Assembly (NCBI GenBank): GCA_032052615.1
Contig: DAMBWF010000001.1
Location: 310,001-374,000 of the forward strand
Length of the DNA: 64,000 bases
Source of the DNA: Pseudomonas_T sp032052615
GTDB taxonomy: Bacteria > Pseudomonadota > Gammaproteobacteria > Pseudomonadales > Pseudomonadaceae
Direction: 5' to 3'
Shown: positions 24,926 through 33,510 of the stretch, piece by piece
Position numbering within the stretch: position 1 is the stretch's first letter
Layout of the letters: the number at the start of each line of letters is the position of its first letter
Position numbers and translations under genes: made by a program
The notes under the pieces: generated by a model
What the model was told of the DNA's origin: nothing
Databases searched by the model: none
What the model saw: only the letters and a program-made list of their open reading frames with translations

Positions 24926-26508
24926 TGTCCATCGAGGGGGTGGAGCAGGCGCTGCCGATGGCGCCACCGGCCCGTCCGGCAAGGCGCCGCAGAGGACCGC
25001 CGGTGTGGTTGCAACTGCCGGTGCTGGCGCTGCTGTTGGTGGCGGCCCTGCCGCTGTTCTATGTGGTGGCCCGCGCCGCCCAGAGTGGCTGGCACGAGGC
25101 CTGGACGCTGCTCTGGCGGCCCTTCGTGTTCGGGTTGCTGGGCAACACCCTCAAGCTGATGGTGCTGGTGACCCTGGGCTGCGCCGTGATCGGTCTGGCC
25201 CTGGCCTGGCTGGTGGAGCGTAGCGACTTGGCCGGGCGGCGGCGCTGGAACGTGCTGCTATGCCTGCCCTTCGCCATTCCGTCGTTCGTGAGCGGCTTCA
25301 CCTGGATTTCCATCAGCCCGGCCTTCGAGGGTCTCGGCGGGACGGTGCTGGTCATGGTGCTGTCGAAATACCCGCTGATCTACTTGCCGGTGGCCGCCAC
25401 CCTGCGCGGCCTCGACCCGGCCTTGGAAGAGTCGGCGCGGATGCTCGGCTACAGTCGTCGGCAGGTCTTCTGGCGGGTGACCCTGCCACTGTTGCGTCCG
25501 GCGCTGATGGCCACCAGCCTGCTGGTGGCCGTGCACATGCTGGTGGAGTTCGGGGCGCCGTCGATCATGCGCTACCAGACCTTCACCACCGCCATCTACC
25601 AGCAGTTCGAGCTGGAGTTCAGCAACACCAACGCGGCCATGCTCTCCGCCCTGCTACTAGGCCTGTGCATGCTGCTGCTGTGGGGCGAGTTTCGCCTGCG
25701 CGGGCGCGGCTATGCCCGCACCGGCCAGGGCGTGGCGCGCCGCGCGCCGCCGGTGCGCCTGGGGGCCTGGGGGCTGCCGGTGCAGGGGCTGCTGGCGGCG
25801 CTGGTGGCGATCGGCTGCGGCACGCCGCTGATCATGCTCGGCTTCTGGATCTACCAGGGCAGCTCGGCCAGCTTCCCCATGGCGGCCCTGCTCGGCACGC
25901 TCTGGTCGTCGCTGTCCCTGTCCTTCGGCGGAGCGCTGCTGAGCTGCCTGCTGGCCCTTCCGGTATGCCTGGTGGTGGTGCGCTACCAGGGGCGCCTGGC
26001 GCGCCTGGCGGATCGCCTGCCGTACCTGTTGCACGCCTTGCCGGGGCTGGTGATCGCCCTGTCCCTGGTGTTCTTCGCCCTGGGCTACGCGCCGGTGCTG
26101 TACCAGACCACCCTGCTGCTGCTGGTGGCCTATGCGCTGTTGTTCATGCCCATGGCCCAGGGGCCGATCCGGGTCGCCCTGGAGAAGGCCTCGCCGAACC
26201 TGGAGGAGGCCGCCAGGACCCTGGGCCACGCGCCGCTGTCGGCGTTCCTGCGGATCACCTTGCCGATCATCTTCCCGGGGATCGGCGCCGGCTTCGTACT
26301 GGTGTTTCTCGACACCATGAAGGAGCTGACCGCGACCCTGGTGCTCGGTCCCACCGGCCTGGAGACCCTGGCCACCGCCGTCTGGACCCATACCGCCAAC
26401 CTGGAGTATGCCGCCGCGGCGCCCTATGCGGCGCTGCTGGTGCTGGTCTCGGGGCTGCCGGTGTACCTGCTGACCACCCGCGCCTACCTGCGCCAGAGCG
26501 GGGCGTGA
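24925..26508 (+). CDS. Iron(III) ABC transporter fused permease (FbpB/HitB-like)
   Basis: 527 residues made of two fused permease halves, each with about six helices and an ABC coupling loop: SARMLGYSRRQVFWRVTLPLL in the first half and AARTLGHAPLSAFLRITLPII in the second. This two-in-one arrangement is typical of the FbpB/HitB/AfuB iron permeases. It starts one base inside the fbpA-like stop. No ATPase gene follows; the next gene encodes a multicopper oxidase, so the ATPase must be supplied from elsewhere. Confidence 0.92.
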   Translation: MSIEGVEQALPMAPPARPARRRRGPPVWLQLPVLALLLVAALPLFYVVARAAQSGWHEAWTLLWRPFVFGLLGNTLKLMVLVTLGCAVIGLALAWLVERSDLAGRRRWNVLLCLPFAIPSFVSGFTWISISPAFEGLGGTVLVMVLSKYPLIYLPVAATLRGLDPALEESARMLGYSRRQVFWRVTLPLLRPALMATSLLVAVHMLVEFGAPSIMRYQTFTTAIYQQFELEFSNTNAAMLSALLLGLCMLLLWGEFRLRGRGYARTGQGVARRAPPVRLGAWGLPVQGLLAALVAIGCGTPLIMLGFWIYQGSSASFPMAALLGTLWSSLSLSFGGALLSCLLALPVCLVVVRYQGRLARLADRLPYLLHALPGLVIALSLVFFALGYAPVLYQTTLLLLVAYALLFMPMAQGPIRVALEKASPNLEEAARTLGHAPLSAFLRITLPIIFPGIGAGFVLVFLDTMKELTATLVLGPTGLETLATAVWTHTANLEYAAAAPYAALLVLVSGLPVYLLTTRAYLRQSGA

Positions 26509-26712
26509 GCCGCGTGGCGGCATCCTGCCGCAGCCGCGTCCTGTCGACGGGGCGGCGCGCTGTGCCAGAATGCCCGCCTCCGGATCGTCCGCGCGCCGGG
26601 CCGGTCCGAGAGCAACGCCTCCGCCAGAGAGGCGTCCGGCCGGCGCGGCGCCGCGCCCGGCTTCCGTTGCCTGATGGGTCCGCGATGCTTGTCCCACGAG
26701 GAACCTGAACCC

Positions 26713-28083
26713 ATGTCCTTCACCCGTAGACAAATCCTGGCTGGCCTCGCCGGGCTCGGTGTCGTCGGCCTCGGCGCCGGCGGCGTGCGCTACTGGCTCG
26801 GCCGGCCGCTGGACGGCGCCAGCCACGACTACGAACTGATCGCCGCTCCGCTCGACGTCGAACTGGTCCCGGGGCACCCCAGCCCCGCCTGGGCCTATGG
26901 CGGACAGGCGCCGGGCGTGGAGCTGCGCTGCCGCCAGGGCGACTGGCTGCGGGTGCGCTTCGTCAACCGGCTGAACGAGCCCACCACCGTGCATTGGCAT
27001 GGCATCCGCCTGCCGCTGGAAATGGACGGCGTGCCCTACGTCTCCCAATTGCCAGTGCTGCCGGGGGAATACTTCGACTACCACTTCCGCACCCCGGACG
27101 CCGGCAGTTTCTGGTACCACCCCCACACCAGCAGCGCCGAGCAGCTCGGGCGCGGCCTGGTGGGCCCGCTGATCGTCGAGGAGCGCGAGCCGAGCGGCTT
27201 CCAGCACGAACGGGTGCTCAGCCTGAAGACCTGGCACGTGGACCAGGAAGGCCGCTTCACGCCGTTTACCGTGCCGCGGGAGGCCGCCCGTGAAGGCACT
27301 CGCGGTCGCCTGACCACCCTCAACGGCAAGCCGGTGCCGACCCTCGACCTGCCGGAAGGCCAGGTGGTGAGGCTGCGGATCCTGAACCTGGACAACACCG
27401 TCACCTACCGGCTCAACCTGCCCGACGCCGAGGCGCGCATCTACGCCCTGGACGGTAACCCGATCCCGCCGCGCCCCTTGGGCAAGGAATACTGGCTGGG
27501 GCCGGGCATGCGCATCGAACTGGGGGTGAGGGTGCCGGCCCGGGGCACCGAGCTGTCCCTGCGCAACGGGCCGCTGCGCCTGGCCACCCTGAAGAGCGTC
27601 GCCAGCGACGCCCCTCCCGGGGACTGGCCGCCGGCGCTGCCGCCCAACCCGATCCCCGAGCCGGACCTGGCGCGGGCGGAGACCCTGCGCTTCAACTTCG
27701 AGTGGACCGCGACGCTGTCCGGCGACGTCGAGCGCGGCGGCTCCTACAGCTTCTGGCAGATCAACGGCATCGCCTGGGATATCCAGGACAAGACCTGCGC
27801 CGACCGCCCCATCGCCACCCTCAAGCGCGGCGGCCACTATATATTCGTGCTGCGCAACATGGCCCAGTACCAGCATCCGATCCACTTGCACGGCATGTCC
27901 TTCAAGGTGCTCGGCTCGGACCGCAAGCGCATCGAGCCCTACTTCACCGACACCTACCTGCTGGGCCGCAACGAGACCGCGCGGGTCGCCCTGGTGGCGG
28001 ATAATCCGGGGGTGTGGATGTTCCACTGCCATGTCATCGACCACATGGAAACCGGCCTGATGGCCGCCATCGAAGTGAAATGA
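26713..28083 (+). CDS. Tat-exported multicopper oxidase
   Basis: 456 residues. Twin-arginine signal at the N-terminus (FTRRQILAGLAGLGVVG), with the start at 26713 chosen to place it near residue 4. Copper-binding motifs are complete: HWHGIRLP, FWYHPHTS, HPIHLHGM and the Cys-containing HCHVIDHMETGLM with the type-1 Met. Probably a periplasmic copper-resistance or metal oxidase (CueO/PcoA-like cupredoxin architecture); substrate unknown. In P. aeruginosa the orthologue follows guaA directly, from memory. Here about 9 kb separates them. The stop overlaps the tadA start (ATGA). Confidence 0.92.
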   Translation: MSFTRRQILAGLAGLGVVGLGAGGVRYWLGRPLDGASHDYELIAAPLDVELVPGHPSPAWAYGGQAPGVELRCRQGDWLRVRFVNRLNEPTTVHWHGIRLPLEMDGVPYVSQLPVLPGEYFDYHFRTPDAGSFWYHPHTSSAEQLGRGLVGPLIVEEREPSGFQHERVLSLKTWHVDQEGRFTPFTVPREAAREGTRGRLTTLNGKPVPTLDLPEGQVVRLRILNLDNTVTYRLNLPDAEARIYALDGNPIPPRPLGKEYWLGPGMRIELGVRVPARGTELSLRNGPLRLATLKSVASDAPPGDWPPALPPNPIPEPDLARAETLRFNFEWTATLSGDVERGGSYSFWQINGIAWDIQDKTCADRPIATLKRGGHYIFVLRNMAQYQHPIHLHGMSFKVLGSDRKRIEPYFTDTYLLGRNETARVALVADNPGVWMFHCHVIDHMETGLMAAIEVK

Positions 28084-28568
28084 AGCACCGGCCTCGCATC
28101 GTCGACCGCAGCCAGGACGACCGCTTCATGGACGAGGCGCTGGAGTTGGCGCGGGCCGGCATGGCCCTGGGCGAGGTGCCGGTGGGCGCCGTGCTGGTGC
28201 GCGACGGTCGGGTGATCGGTCGTGGCTACAACCGTCCCATCACCACCCACGACCCCAGTGCCCACGCGGAAATGGTCGCGCTGCGGGACGCGGCCGCCGC
28301 CCTGGCCAACTACCGGCTGCCGGACACCACCCTCTACGTCACCCTGGAGCCCTGCAGCATGTGCGCGGGGCTGATCGTCCACGCCCGGGTGGCCCGGGTG
28401 GTGTTCGCCGCCACCGAGCCCCGGGCCGGCGTTGCGGTGAGCCAGGGACGTTTCTTCGAACAGGGGTTCCTCAACCACCCGGTGCTGGTGGAGGGTGGGG
28501 TGCGGGCGGAGGAGAGCGGCGAGTTGCTGCGACACTTCTTCCGCAGCCGGCGCCAGGCCGCCGAGTGA
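28080..28568 (+). CDS. tadA: tRNA(Arg) adenosine-34 deaminase
   Basis: 162 residues. Zinc deaminase motifs: His62-Ala-Glu64 (SAHAEMVALRDA) and Cys92-x-x-Cys95 (EPCSMCAGLIVHARV). It converts A34 to inosine in tRNA-Arg(ACG), an essential decoding step. The ATG at 28080 overlaps the multicopper oxidase stop by four bases, so its translation is probably coupled to that non-essential gene. The catalytic Glu and all three zinc ligands are present. Confidence 0.96.
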   Translation: MKHRPRIVDRSQDDRFMDEALELARAGMALGEVPVGAVLVRDGRVIGRGYNRPITTHDPSAHAEMVALRDAAAALANYRLPDTTLYVTLEPCSMCAGLIVHARVARVVFAATEPRAGVAVSQGRFFEQGFLNHPVLVEGGVRAEESGELLRHFFRSRRQAAE

Positions 28569-28625
28569 GGCGGGGCGTTCCGTCCCGCCCGTGAGCGGAA
28601 CGGCTCGGGCGCCGGCCCGTCGTCC

Positions 28626-30407
28626 TCAGGGCGCCGCCGCCGGGACCGGGCGGGGCGGCAGGCCCGCTTTCTGGCGGTAGTAGCGGCCGTGGGTGATGGC
28701 GTGGATTTCCAGCCCGTCCAGTTTCAGCCGAGTGCCCACCGGGCAGCGAAAGCGCAGCCGCAAGGTGCCGCCCCCGGGCTCCAAGGCCTCCAGTTGCAGC
28801 GTGCCGGTGGTGATGACCTGAGGCGGCGCCATGTGGTTCAGGCGCAGCCGGCTGCCCCTGAGTTGGCCGTCCGGCCGCAGGTAGTCGAACTGGATGTAGT
28901 CGCAGGCGGGGTTGAAGTCGCGGGCTTCGAGACGCACCACCGGAAAGCCCCCCAGGCGCGGGAAGGTCAGGCCCTCCCAGGCGATGCTGGCGTCTTTGTT
29001 CCGGGTGAGGGCGCCGTCGCCCTGGAAGGGATCGCCATCCAGACCCTCCAGGCGCAATTGGCCGGGAATGGCGGCCGCGACCCGCAGGTGATGCGCGTGA
29101 GCCAGGTCCGGCATCGGCGGCCGGCTGTAGCGCTGGTGCAGGTAGCCGATCGCCATGCCCGCCAGCGTCACCGTGGCCACGCCCGCGACGACCGGCCAGG
29201 CGCGACGCGCCCGCCACAGCCCGGCGAGGCCGAAACCCGCCAGCAGGCTCAACGGCAACTCCAGGGAGCCGACGGCGTAGCGCATGCTGTGCATCGCCAG
29301 GGTCATGATCGCCCACTGGTAGGCGGCGACGCCGCCCAGCAGCCAGAGGAACGGCTCGCGCCGGTAGTGCCACAGGCCGAAGCCGGCCAGGACGACCAGC
29401 AGCACATGCCAGGCGCGCGGGTTGAGCCAATGGCGGTTCAAGGTGGCCTGGCTGAAGAACAGCGTGGCGCCGGCTTTCTGCCATAGCATGCCGGCCAGCA
29501 CCGGGGCTGGCATGTCGGCCAGGGCGGCCTTCGCCACTCGGCTCAGCCGGCGATCCCCTTCCAGGCTCAGGTGCCCGAGGTCGTCGGTGACCAGGAAGTG
29601 ATCGTGGAGCAGGTTGTAGTAGGGCGGCTCGTAGCCGGCCACGGCGGGGTTGGTGCCGAAGTACAGCGCGGCGCCGCTGCCGGTGGCCACCATCGGCAAA
29701 TCGAAGGTCGCCTTGTTGTAGCCGATGTAGGCGAGGGTGCCGGCCCCGGCGATCAGGTGCAGCGCCAGCAGGCGAACGGCGACCCGCCGCAGGTGGGGCG
29801 AGCCGAGCGCCATCAGCGGCAGGCAGGCGCCCAGGGCGGCGACGATCCAGTAGACGTAGGTGGCCCGGATCAGGATCGACAGCAGCAGGGCGACGCCCCC
29901 CAGGAGCACCGGCCAGCGCCGCTGCGGTCGCTCGCAGAGCAGGGCCGCGCACCAGAGCCAGAGGCCGATGCAGAACAACTGCGGCGGTTCGCTCAAGGCC
30001 TGCACCAGCACCATCGGCAGCAGCGGGCCGAGGGCGAGCAGCCAGGCCGCCGCGGCCCCGGCGACGAAGCCCGCGACGCGCCGCAGGGTGTCGAACGCCA
30101 GCAGCAGAAGCAGCCCGCTGAGCGCCAGGTTGCCCTGCACGGCGAGGGCGTTGTCGGCGCCGAACAGCGCCAGGTAGATGAACGAGCCCGGGGCGACGAT
30201 CAGGTGCTCGGGATCGGCGAACAACGCCGCGGCGTCCTCCAGGAAACGCCGCGCCAGGGGCAGGTAGGTGACCCGGGTGTCGTGGGACACCTGGTCGACA
30301 TACATGGAGAGCCGGTAGTGAACCTGCTGCACCAGCAGGGGCAAGAGCAGGCCGAAGAACAGGGCAAGGGGCGCGCGCCGCGCCGGGGCGAGGAGTCGGT
30401 GGCTCAT
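28626..30407 (-). CDS. Large membrane glycosyltransferase (GT-C type, PMT-like)
   Basis: 593 residues: about 11-12 hydrophobic helices over the first ~430 residues, then a ~160-residue soluble beta-rich C-terminal domain. The N-terminal topology with an early extracytoplasmic loop (VDQVSHDTRVTYLPLARRFLEDA) is typical of GT-C enzymes that take a sugar from a polyprenyl-phosphate carrier. The start at 30407 overlaps the GT2 stop (ATGA). Third gene of a cassette with a polyprenyl-phosphate GT2 and a small EamA-type protein. Likely transfers the sugar to a periplasmic glycan or lipid acceptor; acceptor unknown. Confidence 0.75.
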   Translation of the reverse strand: MSHRLLAPARRAPLALFFGLLLPLLVQQVHYRLSMYVDQVSHDTRVTYLPLARRFLEDAAALFADPEHLIVAPGSFIYLALFGADNALAVQGNLALSGLLLLLAFDTLRRVAGFVAGAAAAWLLALGPLLPMVLVQALSEPPQLFCIGLWLWCAALLCERPQRRWPVLLGGVALLLSILIRATYVYWIVAALGACLPLMALGSPHLRRVAVRLLALHLIAGAGTLAYIGYNKATFDLPMVATGSGAALYFGTNPAVAGYEPPYYNLLHDHFLVTDDLGHLSLEGDRRLSRVAKAALADMPAPVLAGMLWQKAGATLFFSQATLNRHWLNPRAWHVLLVVLAGFGLWHYRREPFLWLLGGVAAYQWAIMTLAMHSMRYAVGSLELPLSLLAGFGLAGLWRARRAWPVVAGVATVTLAGMAIGYLHQRYSRPPMPDLAHAHHLRVAAAIPGQLRLEGLDGDPFQGDGALTRNKDASIAWEGLTFPRLGGFPVVRLEARDFNPACDYIQFDYLRPDGQLRGSRLRLNHMAPPQVITTGTLQLEALEPGGGTLRLRFRCPVGTRLKLDGLEIHAITHGRYYRQKAGLPPRPVPAAAP

Positions 30408-31375
30408 TCGTGAAGGGACAGATGCGGGGTGAGCTGGGGATGCAGCGGCTCCTGGGGCGTGCTGCAGATGTCGTGGTGCAGGAATGCGATCAGCAATTGC
30501 GTGCCGATGAGAATCGGCAGGCCGGCGAGCATCACCGTGCCGCTGGTGGCGGGCACGCCGTGGAGGTCGCTGTTCAGCCATTCGCCGAGACCGAACAAGC
30601 CGCCGCCGAGGACGAACAGGGTGCCCAGCAGGCTGTACAGCGAGCCGATGTTGAAGTCACGCAGCCAGTAGTTGTAGACGTAGCGGCGCAGCAGGCGCGA
30701 CAGGTGCTTGCGGGCGAACTCCGGCAGGACCCGGCGCACGTCCAGCCCCGAGGTTTCGTCGGCGTACAGGGCGTCCATGGGAATGTCCTTCACCACCGCC
30801 CGCACGGTGTTCAGGCGGAACAGCATGTCGGTCTCGAAGAAGTAGCGGGTCTCCAGCTTGTCCAGGGGCAGCTCCCGCAGCACTTGGGTATGGATCGCCG
30901 TGTAGCCGTTGGTGGGGTCCATGATGTGCCAGTAGCCGCAGCTCAGCTTCGAAAGGAAGGACAGCATGGCATTGCCGATCAGCCTGACCGGCGGCATGCC
31001 GCGCAGGGACTCGTGACGGTAGAAGCGGTTGCCCTTGGTGTAGTCGGCGCGGCCCCGCTGGATCGGACGGACGAAGTAGGGGATCAGCCGTGGGTCCATC
31101 TGGCCGTCGCCGTCCACCTTGACCACGATGTCCATGCCGTCCGCCAGGGCCTGCCGGTAGCCCGTGGCCACCGCGCCGCCGACTCCCAGATTGACCGGGT
31201 TGCGCAGGACCTGAACGCGCGGGTCCTGGCAATTGGCTGCGATGAAGTCGCCGCTGCCGTCGGGGCAACAGTCGTCCACCGCGTAGATGCGGGTCACCGA
31301 GGATGGCATGGCGGCCAGCACCTGGAGGATGTGCTGGCGGACCTTGTAGCAAGGAATGGCGACGGCGACCTTCAT
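30404..31375 (-). CDS. Family 2 glycosyltransferase, polyprenyl-phosphate sugar synthase type
   Basis: 323 residues. A GT-A domain starts KVAVAIPCYKVRQHILQVL, with the metal-binding VKVDGDGQMDP (DxD-type) and YTKGNRF, as in DPM1/GtrB enzymes. The C-terminus has two membrane helices (SLYSLLGTLFVLGGGLFGLGEW and LAGLPILIGTQLLIAFL), which anchor it to the inner membrane as in GtrB. It probably loads a sugar onto undecaprenyl phosphate. The ATG at 31375 lies 11 bases after the small membrane gene, and the stop overlaps the GT-C gene. The sugar cannot be read from the sequence. Confidence 0.87.
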   Translation of the reverse strand: MKVAVAIPCYKVRQHILQVLAAMPSSVTRIYAVDDCCPDGSGDFIAANCQDPRVQVLRNPVNLGVGGAVATGYRQALADGMDIVVKVDGDGQMDPRLIPYFVRPIQRGRADYTKGNRFYRHESLRGMPPVRLIGNAMLSFLSKLSCGYWHIMDPTNGYTAIHTQVLRELPLDKLETRYFFETDMLFRLNTVRAVVKDIPMDALYADETSGLDVRRVLPEFARKHLSRLLRRYVYNYWLRDFNIGSLYSLLGTLFVLGGGLFGLGEWLNSDLHGVPATSGTVMLAGLPILIGTQLLIAFLHHDICSTPQEPLHPQLTPHLSLHE

Positions 31376-31386
31376 GGCGAACCTCG

Positions 31387-31734
31387 TCAGGTGGAAGCGG
31401 CGATCACGACGCCAAGGAGGATCAGCCCGCCACCGAGGAACGTGCGCAGGTGCAGGGCCGAGCCGAATACCAGGTGTTCCAGTACCGGCACGATGAGGAA
31501 GGCCAGGCCCATGAACGGGTAGGCCAGGTACAGCGGGACGTGGCGCAGGATCCAGATCCAGAACAGCGTCGTCAGCCCGTACAGCGCCAGGGCGGCGATC
31601 AGCGCGCCGTTGAACACCCAGGCCTGCCAGTCCGCCGCGTTCTGGATATTCAGGGCGGCCTGCTTGAACAAGATCTGGCCGGCCGCGATGCCGGTGACGC
31701 ACAGCAGCGTGGCGAATATGTAAAGGGGCGACAA
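31387..31734 (-). CDS. EamA/SMR-like small membrane protein, probable lipid-sugar flippase
   Basis: About 115 residues with four helices (SPLYIFATLLCVTGIAAGQILFKQAA at the N-terminus, ending LGGGLILLGVVIAAST). The size and the GQxxFKxAA motif resemble small EamA/SMR proteins such as ArnE/ArnF that flip undecaprenyl-phosphate-linked sugars. The start is uncertain: TTG at 31734 gives the family-like N-terminus; a GTG at 31773 would add 13 Pro/Arg-rich residues. First gene of the three-gene glycosylation cassette. Confidence 0.78.
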   Translation of the reverse strand: MSPLYIFATLLCVTGIAAGQILFKQAALNIQNAADWQAWVFNGALIAALALYGLTTLFWIWILRHVPLYLAYPFMGLAFLIVPVLEHLVFGSALHLRTFLGGGLILLGVVIAAST

Positions 31735-31830
31735 GGGCGGTTCTCTGCTCGGGCGGCGGGGGCCGGGAGGCACGCATGGTAGCGATTAGCCCTGCCCGGT
31801 TCCAGCGCGGCCGGGTCGCGGGGCATGGAG

Positions 31831-33294
31831 TCAGTCCGGCAGGTTTTCCGCCGGCTTGTCCTTCATCACCGCCGGCAGGTGCAGGGCGCTCTCGGCGAGG
31901 GCGTTGCCTTCCATCTGCGGTTGGGTCACCCAGGTGAGGATGTCGTAGTAGCGGCGGATGTTCTGCACGAAATGCACGGTCTCGCCGCCCCGGGCGTAGC
32001 CGTAGCGGGTCTTGCTGTACCACTGTTTCTGGGACAGGCGCGGCAGCATGGTCTTCACGTCCAGCCACTTGTTCGGGTCCAGCCCTTCCTGGCGGGCCAG
32101 GCGACGGGCGTCCCCCAGGTGAGCGATGCCGATGTTGTAGGCGGCCAGGGCGAACCAGGTCCGGTCCGGCTCCTTGAGGTCCTCGGCCAGGGCGTCCTTG
32201 ATCAGGGCGAAGTACTTGCTGCCGCCGAGGATGCTCTGTCGCGGGTCGAGGCGATTGGCCACGCCCATGGCCTGGGCGGTGCCCTGGGTCAGCATCATCA
32301 GCCCGCGCACGCCGGTCTTGGAGGTGGCGCCCGGTTGCCAGAGGGACTCCTGGTAGCCGATGGCCGCCAGCAACCGCCAGTCCACCTCGTATTCCTGGGA
32401 GGCGCTGCGAAAGTGCGGCTCGTAGCGGGGCAGGCGTTGTTGCAGGTGCTTGGCGAAGGTGTAGGCGCCGACGTAGCCCAGTACGTCCACGTGGCCATAA
32501 TAGCGGTCCTTCAGGCGCTGCAGGGTACCGTTGTCGCGCACCCCGTCGAGGAAGCGGTTGATCGCCTGCAGCAGGCTCTGGTCCTCGCCGGCGGCCACCG
32601 CCCAGCCCAGCGGGCGGGCGTCCCCCAGGTCGAAGGCGACCCGCACGTTGGGGAAGTACACCTGGTTCATCGCCAGTTCGTTGGAGTCCACCAGGGTCAG
32701 GTCGATCTGGCCCTCGTCCACCATGCGCAGCAGGTCCACCACCTCCACCGCCGAGGAGGACTCATAGTCCAGCTCGGGGATACGCTGCTTCAATTCGGCC
32801 AACTGCTCGGCGTGGGTGCTGCCTTGCAGCACCAGGATGCGCTTGCCCGGCAGGTCCTCGGGGCGGGTCGGGCGGGGCGCGCCGTCGCGGTAGACGATCT
32901 GCGGGGTCACATCAAGGTAGGCGTGGGAGAAGCGTGCCTGGGCCTGGCGGGCCTCGCTGGCCACCAGGCCGGCGGCGGCGAGGACCGGGCCGCCGGGCTG
33001 GTTCAGCCGGTCGTACAGGTCGTCCAGGTTGTCCGCCGTCTCCACCTGCAGCTTGACCCCCAGGTCGTCTGCGAAGCGCTTGACCAACTCGTATTCGAAG
33101 CCGGTCTCGCCGTTGCGGTCCTGGAAATAGGTGGCGGGGCTGTTGCGGGTCACGACCCTCAGCACGCCGGCCTGCTTGACGCGTTCCAGGGTCGTGGGCG
33201 TGGTTTTCTCCTCGCAGCCGGCGAGCGCCAGCAGGAACCCGAGGACCAGCGGCCAGAAGACGCGACGGAAAGGGAGCGCGGTGGGGTTGGGCAT
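31831..33294 (-). CDS. mltF: Membrane-bound lytic murein transglycosylase F
   Basis: 487 residues. Lipoprotein signal with lipobox LAGC (Cys27). Residues about 40-265 form an SBP_bac_3-like (ABC solute-binding) regulatory domain. Residues about 290-450 form the SLT catalytic domain, with catalytic Glu in IGYQESLWQPGATS, then GVRGLMMLT and ALAAYNIGIAH. It cleaves glycan strands to 1,6-anhydro ends at the outer membrane. Divergent from purL. A TATACT sequence lies only about 7 bases before the ATG, which would imply a very short leader if used. Confidence 0.95.
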   Translation of the reverse strand: MPNPTALPFRRVFWPLVLGFLLALAGCEEKTTPTTLERVKQAGVLRVVTRNSPATYFQDRNGETGFEYELVKRFADDLGVKLQVETADNLDDLYDRLNQPGGPVLAAAGLVASEARQAQARFSHAYLDVTPQIVYRDGAPRPTRPEDLPGKRILVLQGSTHAEQLAELKQRIPELDYESSSAVEVVDLLRMVDEGQIDLTLVDSNELAMNQVYFPNVRVAFDLGDARPLGWAVAAGEDQSLLQAINRFLDGVRDNGTLQRLKDRYYGHVDVLGYVGAYTFAKHLQQRLPRYEPHFRSASQEYEVDWRLLAAIGYQESLWQPGATSKTGVRGLMMLTQGTAQAMGVANRLDPRQSILGGSKYFALIKDALAEDLKEPDRTWFALAAYNIGIAHLGDARRLARQEGLDPNKWLDVKTMLPRLSQKQWYSKTRYGYARGGETVHFVQNIRRYYDILTWVTQPQMEGNALAESALHLPAVMKDKPAENLPD

Positions 33295-33443
33295 CGGCGC
33301 AGTATACGCAAAGCGGCGAGGGCGCCATATCTGGACAGCATGGGGGCGCTCTGCTAGGCGAAGCCGGGTCGATCGCCGTGCGTTCGGCGCCGAAGGCCGC
33401 AGGAATGCCGGGGCCGCCCCCTTCGGCGCGGCCCGCCGCAGCC

Positions 33444-33472
33444 TTGGGCGTTCAGCCCCGATAGGCTAGAAT
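33444..33472 (+). promoter_or_regulatory. purL sigma-70 promoter
   Basis: TTGGGC (33444-33449), 17-base spacer, TAGAAT (33467-33472), 38 bases before the purL ATG. A clear PurR-type operator was not recognised. Confidence 0.7.
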
Positions 33473-33510
33473 GCACGGCCCCAACGCTCCCCCTCCGAGG
33501 CTGTCCCCCG

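Noticed and set aside
33294..33306. TATACT just before the mltF ATG as a leaderless promoter
   Set aside because: There is no matching -35 at the proper distance and leaderless genes are rare in Pseudomonas.
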